From positions 1-64,000 of IMG/VR virus record IMGVR_UViG_3300035698_007281: 64,000 nucleotides of DNA; one strand, 5' to 3'. Made by a program: the position numbers and the translations under genes. This DNA comes from a virus. Position 1 is the stretch's first letter, and the number at the start of each line of letters is the position of its first letter. The notes under the pieces are model-generated. The model was given only the letters and a program-made list of their open reading frames with translations. It was not told the DNA's origin and ran no database searches. Below, in pieces: positions 1 through 8,845 of this stretch.

Positions 1-4
1 CCTA

Positions 5-1378
5 ATGGCTTATGCTGACTTCGTCATTACGAAAGGATCGGCGGCTTCCGATGTGAATGGCGGTGGTCCCAATCTCGGGGTCAATGATGGTCCCGTTGAC
101 GCTAGCAATGACTGCACTTCCGATGGAGCCGGTACTTCCATTACAGACAATAACGCTGGAGGCTGGGCAACTGCATCGGTAGACGATTGGATCTGCTTCG
201 ACACGGCGGGGACCAAGGACTTCGCCCGCATCACGAACATCACAGGAGAAGTGCTGACTGTCACGCCTGCGGTTGCATTGGGCGCTGCTAATAAGAACGT
301 CAACGTCGGCGGGGCGTGGTCTACGTGGCAGCATGGGATAGAGGATACGATTACGACCGGATTTGTGAATAGCGCCGCCGATCCCCCGCGAATCAACATC
401 AAGTACAGCGCAACGGCGTGGTCGGATAATTCGATCATGCCGCCCGCTATGTCAGTCGATATTCCCTTGATGATCGAGGGGTACGAAACAACCTTTGGTG
501 ACGGATGCCCCAACGGGAATCGACCCAAGAACGTCGCAACGACCTCTAATTGTATCGTTATCTCGTCCGTTGGGTCCGCTCGATACCTAACAGTTAAGAA
601 TCTGTATATCGAGAGAACCAGCGGGAACGGTATCTACCTATACGGCCCGGACTACCTCAACTTCTCCAACATCTATATCAAGGTCAGCACGGGGACGGGC
701 GTACACGGTCAAGGGCGGACCGGCAATTATTGGGAGGGTTGCTATGTCGAAAAGAGTGGGGATGGGCCATGTTGGACGCTGATTTATGGCGGACAATTTG
801 CGTGCGTCGATTGTGTCGCGAAGGGCGGAACGAACGGTTGGGTTGTGGATGCGGGCGAAGATTTGTCGTTGATCGGATGCATTGGGTACGGTCAATCGGG
901 CGACATCGTTTACTACAACAACTTTGCGGGCATTGTCAAGAATTGCGTCTTTCACGGGTCCACTGGTGGAAGCGGTATTCGTTACGTGGACAACACAGCG
1001 GGAGTTGTGTCAAACTGCATATTCTACGATAACAACCAATATGGGATCGAATGCGACGGCCCAGGAAACCTCGTCCTACGCAACAACGCATACGGAGCGA
1101 ACGGAGTAGCGGCTACCAAGAACGCGCCTAGCGCGGTTGGGACAGCGACTCTGACCGGCGACCCGTTTACTAATGCAGCGAGCGGTGACTTCTCTCTGAA
1201 CGATACAGCGGGCGCGGGGGCAGCTTGTCGAGCGGCTGGTTTCCCTGGTGCGTTGATTCATGGCGGCACGGGCTTCCTCGACATCGGTGCATTGCAACAT
1301 GAAGATGCTGGTGGCGGTGGTGGGGGTGGTAATGGATTTACTGGCATAGGTTCAAAACTCCTCGGGAGAACTGGCTAA
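5..1378 (+). CDS. Right-handed beta-helix protein, probable tail spike/adsorption protein
   Basis: A 457-residue protein. From about residue 190 to 370 it is a run of short Asn/Gly/Cys-rich strands (such as YLTVKNLYIERTSGNGIYL and IVKNCVFHGSTGGSGIRYV), the pattern of right-handed parallel beta-helix proteins of the pectate-lyase fold. The C-terminus has a poly-Gly linker and a short basic tail. Such folds in phages usually belong to spikes or depolymerases that bind or cut surface polysaccharide; no catalytic residues can be assigned here. The ATG at 5 overlaps an upstream TAA (3-5), so it continues an operon from the left. It is followed by a TAATG overlap with the next gene. Fold call fairly sure, function inferred. 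Confidence 0.65.
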   Translation: MAYADFVITKGSAASDVNGGGPNLGVNDGPVDASNDCTSDGAGTSITDNNAGGWATASVDDWICFDTAGTKDFARITNITGEVLTVTPAVALGAANKNVNVGGAWSTWQHGIEDTITTGFVNSAADPPRINIKYSATAWSDNSIMPPAMSVDIPLMIEGYETTFGDGCPNGNRPKNVATTSNCIVISSVGSARYLTVKNLYIERTSGNGIYLYGPDYLNFSNIYIKVSTGTGVHGQGRTGNYWEGCYVEKSGDGPCWTLIYGGQFACVDCVAKGGTNGWVVDAGEDLSLIGCIGYGQSGDIVYYNNFAGIVKNCVFHGSTGGSGIRYVDNTAGVVSNCIFYDNNQYGIECDGPGNLVLRNNAYGANGVAATKNAPSAVGTATLTGDPFTNAASGDFSLNDTAGAGAACRAAGFPGALIHGGTGFLDIGALQHEDAGGGGGGGNGFTGIGSKLLGRTG

Positions 1379-4300
1379 TGTGGACGAAACCAGGACGAGC
1401 GGAAGGTGGGAGGTTCACTACCACGAACTCCGATGGCGCTCTTGTCGCCGCCGACGCTACCCCCACCGGGGTTGTGTTTTTCGATGGCGTCTCCGATACA
1501 TCCACGGTCACAATTACCAGTGACGCCGTTGGGAAGTACGCCTGGGCCGTCACCGTCTCTGATGTCGCCATCCCTGGAACAAGGGCCGAGATTGAACTCA
1601 GAGCCACCATTGTTTCCATCTCGACCGCCGATGTGATCGAGATCGGCCGGGTGGTTCCGGCGGATCGGTGGAACTCCTCAATGAGCGACACCGACGCCTG
1701 GGATGTAAACGTTACCCACATCTCTGACTTCCTTCAGTCCGCCGGGGATGTGGTCTCCGATGCTCTAGGAGCCTGGGCCGCCGCCTCGGCCGGGGCCGCG
1801 CCCACCAGTGATGCCAACGCGGTCGCCGTCTGGGCCAGCGCTTCCAGGACCATCACCACACCCGCCTCAGACTTCATGGCCACCGGATTCAGTGTTCACT
1901 CGGCCGCCGATGTTTGGACGGCGGGGTCCAGGGAACTCAGTACTCCCGCCAATTACAAGGCAACTGGATTTTCGACCCACGCCGCCGCCGACGTGTGGAC
2001 TTCGGGAACGCGAACCCTGACGACCCCGGCCTCCGACTTCATGGCCACCGGATTTGTCTTGGCCAGCAAGATGCCCCCGGCGTGGTCGGATCTCAACATT
2101 GTGGACGGGGTGATCGACGCCAACACAGTACAGATCTCCTCGGACGCCGGGGCGGCCGATGCCCTGGAGTCTCAGTACGACACGACCGGCCTTAACGGCC
2201 CGACCTACCCCGCCCCCCAGTCTCAGATCACCGGGATCGCCAACGTAGGCGCGGCCTCCAATGTTCCGGTCATCGCGGCCCCGAACGGGTTTGTGATCAC
2301 CACGGGAACGGGCGAGGTCAATGACGAAGACGCGACCAAGTCGCCGGACGGAACCCTCCACCAGATCAGCGATGATGGCGGGACTTTGGATGTCTACTAT
2401 CTGATCGACATCGAGGGCGATGGCGTCCCGGTTTCCGTCACGTTCCTGGGCCGGGCCAACGGCCTGAACGATGACCTGACCATCTGGGTCAACACGGGGA
2501 CGATTGCCTCGCCGACGTGGGAACAACGGGACACCTTGACCGGGATCCCCCAGTCAGTCAATACCCCCAAAACTGTCACCGTGTACACTACCGATGGCAT
2601 GACCGGGGCTGACGCCGGGAAGGTCGCCCTCCGATTCTACGGGACCGGGTTGAACTCGGCCACCTTGTCCATCGATCACATGTTCGGGAGTAAGACGAGC
2701 AAAGCGGACAACACCGGCTACCAACTAGGAGCGATCTGGATTGACGAGGACTCCGGCAACACAAACACGGTCGCGGACGTGGACGGAACTGCAAGGAACC
2801 CTTGCACCTGGGTGGCCGGGCAAACCCTGAACGGATCTCTCGGTTTCAACAAGTTCCGTATCGCCAACGGGAACACAATCGTCCCGTCGGATTCCCTGAC
2901 GAACTTCACCTTGGAGGGGCAAAACTGGACCCTCCAGTTGAACGGTCAGGTCATCACAGGCCTCCACACCCAGGGCGCGAACGTCTTCGGCACGGCCACG
3001 GCCACGGATGAACCTGGGTGGCATGATTGCAGTTTTGGCGTGGGTACTTATCCCCCTGGCGAGTGGAGGGATTGTGGGTTCGGTGTCAGTGACGGCCTAT
3101 TCACTGGAGGCCAGGACGGCAACTACACTTTCATCAACCCCGTTTCCCTGGTCCCCGATCCGGGGACTCCGGACTTCACCTGGGCCGGGCGGGGAACAAC
3201 TGGCATCAACTACCGGGGAGGTCATGGTGGGTTCGCGGGAACGTTGTCTTCGGATTGCACCGTTACCGTGGAAACGGATGGCGGGGGTGGCCAGACATTC
3301 AACACCAACGGGGCGAGCGTGGAACTTCGGGGGATCTTCCGAGAGGCTACGTTCAATTGTTCCGGTGCGGGTACGATCCAACAGGTCGGTGTTTGTGGAC
3401 CGATCACCATCACCGGCACGGCCACCACGGCGGTCAAACTTTACGGAGTCTCCTCCGAGGTGACCGACACCAGTACCGGGACCGCCGTATCCGATTACAC
3501 CGTCTCCCGATCCAACGTTCAGAGCGATGTTTGGACCAACACGGATCGGACCTTGACGACTCCCCTCAGTGATTTCCACGCCGTTCCGTCGGATACCTGG
3601 GCCGCCTCCTCCAGGACCTTGACCACAGAGGCCAGCGACTACTGGGTCCCGCCGTCTGATGTCTGGGCCGCCAGTGGACGCGCTTTGTCCACCCCCTCCG
3701 ACTACTACGGGATCCAGGGATCGGACGCCACAATCGCCGGTGTGTGGGCCTATGTTTCCCGGACCCTGACGACCCCGGCCAGTGACTTCAAGGCCACCGG
3801 GTTCAGCGTTCACTCGGCCGCTGATGTTTGGTCTTCGGGAACACGAACCCTGACCACACCGGCCAGTGACTTCAAGGCCACGGTCCCGACCTCGGACGCC
3901 AACGCGGTCGCCGTCTGGGCCAGCGCTTCCAGGACCTTGACGACCCCGGTCTCGGACTTCCACGCCCCGGCCTCCGATGTCTGGGCCGCCAGTGGCCGGT
4001 TGATTGAGAACCCGTCCAGCGATTACATGGCCACCGGGTTCAGTGTTCACTCGGCCGCCGATGTTTGGACGGCGGGGTCCAGAGCGTTGAGTGTCCCCTC
4101 CGACTACTATGGGGCATCGTCTGACGCCAACGCCACCGCCGTCTGGGTAAGTGGGACTCGGACCCTGACGACCCCGGCCTCCGACTTCATGTCCACCGGG
4201 TTCTCGACCCACGCGGCCTCTGATGTCTGGGCCTCCACCACCAGATCCTTGACGACCCCGGCCTCCGATTTCCAAGCCACGGTCCCGACCTCCGACGCCA

Positions 4301-4506
4301 TCGCCCAGGCCGTTCTGATCACCTCGGTCAGCGATGTCGTTGGCAGCCTGACCCCCCACAGTCTGGGCGTCTTGGTCCTGGGTGGTCTGGAGTCGTCCAG
4401 GAGTGGCCTGACGTGGACGATCTACCAAACGGACGGGGTCACCCCTCTGTTCACCAAGACCCTCACCAGTGATTCCACCGCCGTCCCGGTCACGGGGGTG
4501 ACTTAA
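1378..4506 (+). CDS. Large repeat-built structural protein, probable tail fibre or baseplate-associated protein
   Basis: A 1042-residue protein with at least ten imperfect repeats of the type SxDVWxxGxRxLTTPASDFxATGF, in two blocks (about residues 140-230 and 720-980). They flank a central beta-rich, Thr/Gly/Asp-rich region. The repeats are close at DNA level too (GACGACCCCGGCCTCCGAC recurs), so unequal recombination could vary their number. The N-terminus (GVVFFDGVSDTSTVTI) looks like an Ig-like or BppU-like module. Position between the spike and connector genes suggests a fibre or other exposed tail protein. No enzymatic motif is seen. It starts at a TAATG overlap with the previous stop and ends at another. 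Confidence 0.55.
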   Translation: MWTKPGRAEGGRFTTTNSDGALVAADATPTGVVFFDGVSDTSTVTITSDAVGKYAWAVTVSDVAIPGTRAEIELRATIVSISTADVIEIGRVVPADRWNSSMSDTDAWDVNVTHISDFLQSAGDVVSDALGAWAAASAGAAPTSDANAVAVWASASRTITTPASDFMATGFSVHSAADVWTAGSRELSTPANYKATGFSTHAAADVWTSGTRTLTTPASDFMATGFVLASKMPPAWSDLNIVDGVIDANTVQISSDAGAADALESQYDTTGLNGPTYPAPQSQITGIANVGAASNVPVIAAPNGFVITTGTGEVNDEDATKSPDGTLHQISDDGGTLDVYYLIDIEGDGVPVSVTFLGRANGLNDDLTIWVNTGTIASPTWEQRDTLTGIPQSVNTPKTVTVYTTDGMTGADAGKVALRFYGTGLNSATLSIDHMFGSKTSKADNTGYQLGAIWIDEDSGNTNTVADVDGTARNPCTWVAGQTLNGSLGFNKFRIANGNTIVPSDSLTNFTLEGQNWTLQLNGQVITGLHTQGANVFGTATATDEPGWHDCSFGVGTYPPGEWRDCGFGVSDGLFTGGQDGNYTFINPVSLVPDPGTPDFTWAGRGTTGINYRGGHGGFAGTLSSDCTVTVETDGGGGQTFNTNGASVELRGIFREATFNCSGAGTIQQVGVCGPITITGTATTAVKLYGVSSEVTDTSTGTAVSDYTVSRSNVQSDVWTNTDRTLTTPLSDFHAVPSDTWAASSRTLTTEASDYWVPPSDVWAASGRALSTPSDYYGIQGSDATIAGVWAYVSRTLTTPASDFKATGFSVHSAADVWSSGTRTLTTPASDFKATVPTSDANAVAVWASASRTLTTPVSDFHAPASDVWAASGRLIENPSSDYMATGFSVHSAADVWTAGSRALSVPSDYYGASSDANATAVWVSGTRTLTTPASDFMSTGFSTHAASDVWASTTRSLTTPASDFQATVPTSDAIAQAVLITSVSDVVGSLTPHSLGVLVLGGLESSRSGLTWTIYQTDGVTPLFTKTLTSDSTAVPVTGVT

Positions 4507-4757
4507 TGTCTTACCTCGGTGGACCTATTGGGTGGATCATTCTTCCTCTGGGTGGGTTCACCATACCGTCTCATGTTGTTCCTACCATGTCCATCGGGAT
4601 GACCGTGGGACGGTGGGCCACAGCGGGATCGGCGAAGCGGTGTCCCACGTCTGGATCGTCCAGACGTGGGGGTACGACAGGCACGGCCGGGCGCGGGGGT
4701 ACGTCCGGAAGCGTGGGCCGGAAGGGCTTTACAGTGACCGTTTCGGTCGAGGAGTAG
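4506..4757 (+). CDS. Small Gly/Ser/Arg-rich protein, unknown
   Basis: 83 residues: a hydrophobic N-terminus (YLGGPIGWIILPLGGF) then a low-complexity Gly/Thr/Ser/Arg part. It begins at a TAATG overlap with the preceding stop and ends three bases before the next start. This spacing, rather than any homology, is the argument that it is a gene. It could be a small linker or chaperone of the neighbouring fibre. Confidence 0.4.
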   Translation: MSYLGGPIGWIILPLGGFTIPSHVVPTMSIGMTVGRWATAGSAKRCPTSGSSRRGGTTGTAGRGGTSGSVGRKGFTVTVSVEE

Positions 4758-4760
4758 ATC

Positions 4761-5123
4761 ATGAGTGTGGATTTGCAGATCAAGAAAGGTGACACGCGGG
4801 ACTGGTCATTCACTCTGAGTGACTCCAGCGGAGACGCCGTGGATCTCACGAGCGCCAGGGTGTGGTTCCGCTTGAAAGCCTCGGAGTGGGCCTCCTCCAC
4901 CTACTTCGACCGGGACACAGGTGGATCCGGGAATGACTCGGACATCACGGTTGGTACACCGGCCTCGGATGGTGGGGTGACCATCACACCTTCGGCCTCG
5001 GACTGGACCGAGATCAGCGACAATTACGGTATCTACGTCGGGGAGTTCAAGGTCTCCGACGCGAACCAGGACGTGTTCTTCACGAAGGATGTGACGGTTG
5101 ACATCCAGGAGGCGTTGTTCTAA
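4761..5123 (+). CDS. BppU N-terminal-like beta-sandwich structural protein
   Basis: 120 residues. The opening (LQIKKGDTRDWSFTLSDSSG) followed by VDLTSARVWFRLK, a Thr/Gly middle and a final strand ending in DVTVDIQEALF resembles the N-terminal domain of baseplate upper proteins (BppU/DUF2479 type), which docks receptor-binding modules. A stand-alone copy in a row of fibre and connector genes fits a small adaptor. RBS-like GAGGAG lies before the ATG. Stop and next start overlap as TAATG. Family assignment is from pattern only. Confidence 0.45.
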   Translation: MSVDLQIKKGDTRDWSFTLSDSSGDAVDLTSARVWFRLKASEWASSTYFDRDTGGSGNDSDITVGTPASDGGVTITPSASDWTEISDNYGIYVGEFKVSDANQDVFFTKDVTVDIQEALF

Positions 5124-5989
5124 TGGCCCTAGACTCAACCAAAACTCTGGCCCAACTCGCGGAGGTGAAACGATACCTCCAGATCCCGGAGTCCGACACT
5201 TCCGACGACCGCCTGATCGACGAACTGATCACCGTGGCCTCCCAGGTGATCCGGAACGATGTGGGATGTGACATCGTCCAGGCCACCTACACCAACGAGG
5301 CCCACGATGGGGATGGTGGGTGTCATCTCTTCCTGGACAACTGGCCCCTGGTCGGGGTGGACAATCTATCGGTGGGCTTCGCGGCCTCATGCACGGTCAC
5401 GTACACAGGTACAGGCACACACGCGACTGTGGAGGTCCGGAGCGACCGTGTACGCCTCCGACACGCCGAGGTCGGTGTCTGGACCGCCACCGAGTTCCTC
5501 TTCTCGTCCTACGCAACCCTGACCCTCCTGGCCGCCGCTATCGAGGCCGTCAGTGGATGGGGGACCAGCGTGGTCTCCGGATACGGGAACTATCCGGTGA
5601 CCGAGGTCCTGGCCAGACCGGCCAGAAGCGCCTTGAACCGGGCCGTGGATTTTGAAGTCCCTGACGAGTGTGAGACCGAGTACGAGATCTTCAACTCACC
5701 GAAGGCGGTCGTCTTTTCATCCTATGGGTTCACCGGGGGGACCAAGAACGTCTTCGTCACTTACACGGCCGGGTACTTGCGGAGCGAGATCCCTGAACCC
5801 CTTCGGTCGGCGTGTTCGGAACTCACCGCCCTGGTCTTCCGCCAAGCCAAGCGGGATATGACGATGTTGGAGGAGGATATCGGCGACTACCGGTACAAGG
5901 CCGTGGCGTCCGTCAAGGCCGTCTACGAGACTTCGATGTTGCCCCTGAAGACTCAACCCTATTCCCGGCCCATGATTTACGGAGCGTGA
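5123..5989 (+). CDS. Head-tail connector protein (gp6-like)
   Basis: 288 residues. The N-terminal helix pair (QLAEVKRYLQIPESDTSDDR with LIDELITVASQVIRNDVG) is the usual signature of phage gp6-like head-tail connectors, which form the ring below the portal. The protein is longer than the usual 100-200 residues, with a beta-rich insertion at about residues 60-180. The C-terminal half (AGYLRSEIPEPLRSACSELT and ALVFRQAKRD) returns to the connector-family helical pattern. It directly precedes the closure, gp10 and tail-terminator genes, the canonical HK97-like order. Confidence 0.7.
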   Translation: MALDSTKTLAQLAEVKRYLQIPESDTSDDRLIDELITVASQVIRNDVGCDIVQATYTNEAHDGDGGCHLFLDNWPLVGVDNLSVGFAASCTVTYTGTGTHATVEVRSDRVRLRHAEVGVWTATEFLFSSYATLTLLAAAIEAVSGWGTSVVSGYGNYPVTEVLARPARSALNRAVDFEVPDECETEYEIFNSPKAVVFSSYGFTGGTKNVFVTYTAGYLRSEIPEPLRSACSELTALVFRQAKRDMTMLEEDIGDYRYKAVASVKAVYETSMLPLKTQPYSRPMIYGA

Positions 5990-5992
5990 TCC

Positions 5993-6343
5993 ATGAGCGT
6001 CCGATCTCTATGCAACAAGACGGCTACGGTGAACTCGAAGACCCGGTCCGTCCGGAACGAGTACGGTGGTTGGGTTGAGACCGACACCGCCAAGTTCACG
6101 GATATGCCGATTCGGATTGCGCCCATTAAGGGTGATGAACACCGCCTATACAACATGGAACGGACTGTGGTGACCAACAAAGGTTTCGTTCCTCTCGACG
6201 GGACCGACTACTCCACGATTTCTAGGGATGATGAAATTGTGGTTGACGGGATCACCTACGAGATCCACGTCGTGCGAAACATCGACTTGATGGGGTCCCA
6301 CTTGGAGATCATGCTCCGACAGGTGGATCCCGAGGTGACTTGA
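5993..6343 (+). CDS. Head closure / head-tail adaptor protein
   Basis: 116 residues, mostly beta, with the shape of phage head-tail joining proteins: an N-terminal CNKTATV strand, a central IRIAPIKGDEH, then DEIVVDGITYEIHVVRNID and a terminal strand LEIMLRQV. Such proteins (SPP1 gp16/HK97 adaptor type) plug the connector and receive the tail. Size and position, between a gp6-like connector and a gp10-like protein, agree. Start has GGAGCG just upstream and follows the previous stop by three bases. Confidence 0.65.
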   Translation: MSVRSLCNKTATVNSKTRSVRNEYGGWVETDTAKFTDMPIRIAPIKGDEHRLYNMERTVVTNKGFVPLDGTDYSTISRDDEIVVDGITYEIHVVRNIDLMGSHLEIMLRQVDPEVT

Positions 6344-6344
6344 T

Positions 6345-6791
6345 ATGCCTTATGTGTGGTACGGAAAAAAGGTGAAATGGGAGATCCTCGATTGGACCAG
6401 GAAACGTTTGATTGAGGCGGCTTTCCTGTATGAACAGACCATCAAACTCTCCATGAAGAAGGGAGGCCGGACAGAATCCGGCTTTGCGCGGCCCCGCCGG
6501 GGGACTAAACGAACCATGGAGGATCCCCTTTCCGGGAAGAAGGTCGGGAAGATTAACTCCCACCGGTCCAAGCCGGGAGAGGTTCCTCGTGTCCAGACAG
6601 GCCGTCTTCGGCGGTCGATCACAACGTGGTTTCACCCTAAACTCCCGATTGCTAGGGTGGGAACTAATGTGAAGTATGCGAAACCCTTGGAACTGGGAAC
6701 CCGGCGAATGAAACCCAGGCCCTTCATGCGTCCGGCTCTGATGAAAGTGAAAGGTAAGATCGTGGCCATGTTTGCCAAGGGAAAAAAGTAA
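6345..6791 (+). CDS. HK97 gp10-like tail component / tail-completion protein
   Basis: 148 residues, strongly basic. The core has PGEVPRVQTGRLRRSITTW, then ARVGTNVKYAKPLELGTRRM and PRPFMRPAL, the motif order (P-x-x-x-TG-L-R-x-S-I, Y-A-x-x-x-E-x-G, R-P-F-x-x-P-A) of the HK97 gp10 family. These proteins sit at the head-tail junction or act in tail completion. It follows the closure gene by one base and precedes the tail-terminator-like gene. Confidence 0.8.
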   Translation: MPYVWYGKKVKWEILDWTRKRLIEAAFLYEQTIKLSMKKGGRTESGFARPRRGTKRTMEDPLSGKKVGKINSHRSKPGEVPRVQTGRLRRSITTWFHPKLPIARVGTNVKYAKPLELGTRRMKPRPFMRPALMKVKGKIVAMFAKGKK

Positions 6792-6831
6792 AGTTTGGAT
6801 CTCCCCAGGCCGATTACTTGGATAGGAAAAC

Positions 6832-7239
6832 ATGCTTCAACAGATACTGAAGATCATCCCGGCAACGATCAACGCCGACAGTGACTTGTCGGCCACACTG
6901 TCGTCTGATGTCTACTTCGACGAGGTTCCCCCGGACGGAACGGTGGGGATGCCCTATATCACGTATCACGTTGTGGGTGGGCCTTCCCCGATGATGGTGT
7001 TCGACCCGAACACGTCGTGGGATGAAGTCCTGGTCCAGGTCTCGATCTTCGAGGATACGCTACACAATCCGGCGGCCATCGAGATCATCGCCAGTGATGT
7101 TGATCTTCTCTTCCACCGCCAGATTTTGTCGTTTGATGGCGCAACCCACGTCGGTTGTGTCCGTTCAGGTGGGACCGGCCCGACCCGCCTGGATGATTGT
7201 TGGCAACGGACCATTGATTACACCATCGAACTTCTCTAG
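6832..7239 (+). CDS. Tail terminator-like protein (DUF3168-type position and pattern)
   Basis: 135 residues. The features DVYFDEVPPDGTVGMPYITY, then VQVSIFEDTLHNPAAIEIIASDV and a final strand WQRTIDYTIELL, match tail-terminator proteins of the gpU/DUF3168 class: short helix, strand with P-Y-I-x-Y, and a helix with A/I spacing between strands. The protein would cap the tail tube before joining to the head. It lies between gp10-like and tail-tube genes, as expected. There is a 40-bp gap before it without other features. Confidence 0.65.
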   Translation: MLQQILKIIPATINADSDLSATLSSDVYFDEVPPDGTVGMPYITYHVVGGPSPMMVFDPNTSWDEVLVQVSIFEDTLHNPAAIEIIASDVDLLFHRQILSFDGATHVGCVRSGGTGPTRLDDCWQRTIDYTIELL

Positions 7240-7251
7240 GAGGCGTGCAAA

Positions 7252-7632
7252 ATGGCGGCAGTAAAAGGCTATACCGGACAGGTTGACCTCGGATTGGTTG
7301 TGGACTCGGATGTGGCCTACGCCACACACTCGTGGTCACTGAACCTCTCCGCTGAAACCAACGACATTACCGACTTCACCACCACCGGGTGGCGGAAGTT
7401 CCTGGCCGGACTCAAAGGCTGGGACGGCAGCGTGGAACTCTACGTGGATTCGACCAATATGATCCAGCCCTCCGATGTCGGGAGCGAGGTCACCGGCCGG
7501 TTCTACTTTAACGCCACCAACGGCCTGTCCGGCCTGTGTTTGATCACCGGCTGGAACCCGTCGGTCGGCGTCGAGGGCGTCGAGACCCAGACCCTGAACA
7601 TCCAGGGATCGTCGGATCTGACGTACTTCTAA
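7252..7632 (+). CDS. Major tail tube-like protein, short paralogue
   Basis: 126 residues. The core pattern HSWSLNLSAETNDITDFTTT, GWRKFLAGLKGWDGSVELY, then a terminal TGWNPSVGVEGVETQTLNIQ, is typical of small phage tail tube proteins that stack as hexamer rings. RBS TAGGAGG precedes the ATG. The next gene is a longer paralogue sharing the DFxTTGWRxFxAGLKGWxGS block, so one may be the tube and the other a tube variant or tip/adaptor subunit. Confidence 0.65.
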   Translation: MAAVKGYTGQVDLGLVVDSDVAYATHSWSLNLSAETNDITDFTTTGWRKFLAGLKGWDGSVELYVDSTNMIQPSDVGSEVTGRFYFNATNGLSGLCLITGWNPSVGVEGVETQTLNIQGSSDLTYF

Positions 7633-7666
7633 ACCACTCTGGCCCCTTGACACAGGAGGTGGTCAC

Positions 7667-8296
7667 ATGACCGCGCTCAAAGGATATGTAGGGGCGTTCT
7701 ATATTGTCAGTGATGCGTCGGTCTACTCCGACATCTCGGCCGAAGCAGTAGGTACGGGAACGGGAGCGGCCACCGACTTCGCACTGGTGAACGAGAACGT
7801 CGAGGACGACCCCGATCTCCTGACCGTGGCGGTCAGTGGGGTCAGCCAACAAAGGGGCGCGGACTTCACGTTCTCGCCCGACGGCCGGATCGTATTCTCC
7901 ACGGCCCCAACCAGTGACTATCTCGTGACGGCGGACTACCGGTATTACCCCAACATGATTCAGGCCGGTGGGTTCTACAGTTGGGCCTTCGAGGTTTCCT
8001 CCGAGACCCTTGACGACACCGACTTCTCCACCACCGGATGGCGGTCGTTCTGCGCCGGTCTCAAGGGTTGGACTGGGTCGGCCGAGAGGCATTGGTCCAC
8101 CCTGGTCACGTCGGACTTCATAACCATGGTCGGCAGTAAGACCATCGTCAAGTTCTTCCTGGACGAGGGCAACGTGAAGTACTACACCGGCTGGGCGCAG
8201 GTCACGGGTGTGAACCCGTCCACCTCCGTCGAGGCCTTGGTCGAAGAACCCCTGACGCTACAGGGGACGGAGTTGATGCGAGGCGTCGGGACGTAA
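7667..8296 (+). CDS. Major tail tube-like protein, long paralogue with inserted beta-sandwich
   Basis: 209 residues. The N-terminal 20 residues and the last 120 align with the preceding tube-like protein (DFSTTGWRSFCAGLKGWTGS against DFTTTGWRKFLAGLKGWDGS, and GVNPSTSVEALVEEPLTLQG against GWNPSVGVEGVETQTLNIQG). Between them, at about residues 25-95, is an extra module, VAVSGVSQQRGADFTFSP followed by GRIVFSTAPTSDYLVTADY. That resembles the beta-sandwich element found in many phage structural proteins. Strong RBS ACAGGAGG. Which copy forms the tube cannot be decided from sequence. Confidence 0.65.
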   Translation: MTALKGYVGAFYIVSDASVYSDISAEAVGTGTGAATDFALVNENVEDDPDLLTVAVSGVSQQRGADFTFSPDGRIVFSTAPTSDYLVTADYRYYPNMIQAGGFYSWAFEVSSETLDDTDFSTTGWRSFCAGLKGWTGSAERHWSTLVTSDFITMVGSKTIVKFFLDEGNVKYYTGWAQVTGVNPSTSVEALVEEPLTLQGTELMRGVGT

Positions 8297-8329
8297 CCCT
8301 GGACCTCCCAACCTTAGGAGAGGATGACG

Positions 8330-8845
8330 ATGTCGAAGACAAGCAACAACCTGGACGAGGCCCTCGGCCGTGAACTGGAAGTGGAACTCGGTGGGAACGT
8401 GTACAAGATGAGTCCCTTGACTATGGGGGACTGGAAGGACTTCCGGGGCCATGTCCGGGGTCAGCGGATCAGGGCTGCCTTGGAGGGAGTCGGTGATACC
8501 CTGGACGCCGAAGACAAGAGATCCATTGTGGTCCAGTTGTCGTCGGCGGTGATCACTGAGTTCGAGCAGGCGCAAGAGTTCCTCACTCCGGAGGGGATCT
8601 CGTACATGTTGTGGAGATCCATCCGCCGGAACCATCCGGAGGTGACATGGTCCCAGATCGAAGAGGTCGTGGCCGACGAGGATCTCGACAAGTTGATGGC
8701 CCTCCAGGAGGGCCTGAACGTGGATCTCGAAGAGGACGGTGATGAGGCGGACCCTCCGGAGGGGGAGACACCTTCCGGTGGGACTATTGCGTCTCCCTCC
8801 TCCAGTGGCACTACAAGTTCTCCCTCCAAGACATCCTCGACCTGA
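8330..8845 (+). CDS. Tail assembly chaperone, short (gpG-like) product
   Basis: 171 residues, helical and acidic (LDEALGRELEVELGGNVYKM, then WKDFRGHVRGQRIRAA). The position between tail tube and tape-measure genes, and an open frame in -1 phase running from its C-terminal region to 9006, identify it as the upstream half of a G/GT chaperone pair that coats the tape measure during tail assembly. The in-frame ATG at 8330 is preferred over 8324 because AGGAG (8316-8320) is nine bases away. The last 20 codons are Ser/Thr/Pro-rich, as expected of a read-through segment. Confidence 0.75.
   Translation: MSKTSNNLDEALGRELEVELGGNVYKMSPLTMGDWKDFRGHVRGQRIRAALEGVGDTLDAEDKRSIVVQLSSAVITEFEQAQEFLTPEGISYMLWRSIRRNHPEVTWSQIEEVVADEDLDKLMALQEGLNVDLEEDGDEADPPEGETPSGGTIASPSSSGTTSSPSKTSST

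Noticed and set aside
5-1378. Pectate lyase enzyme activity
   Set aside because: The beta-helix pattern is clear but no catalytic Arg/Asp/Lys arrangement can be identified, so only the fold and a likely spike role are given.
3097-4428. Long minus-strand frame opposite the repeat-built fibre gene
   Set aside because: Low-complexity Gly/Arg/Asp sequence mirroring the sense repeats; no RBS and antisense to a well-supported gene. Long antisense frames are common here because of the codon bias.
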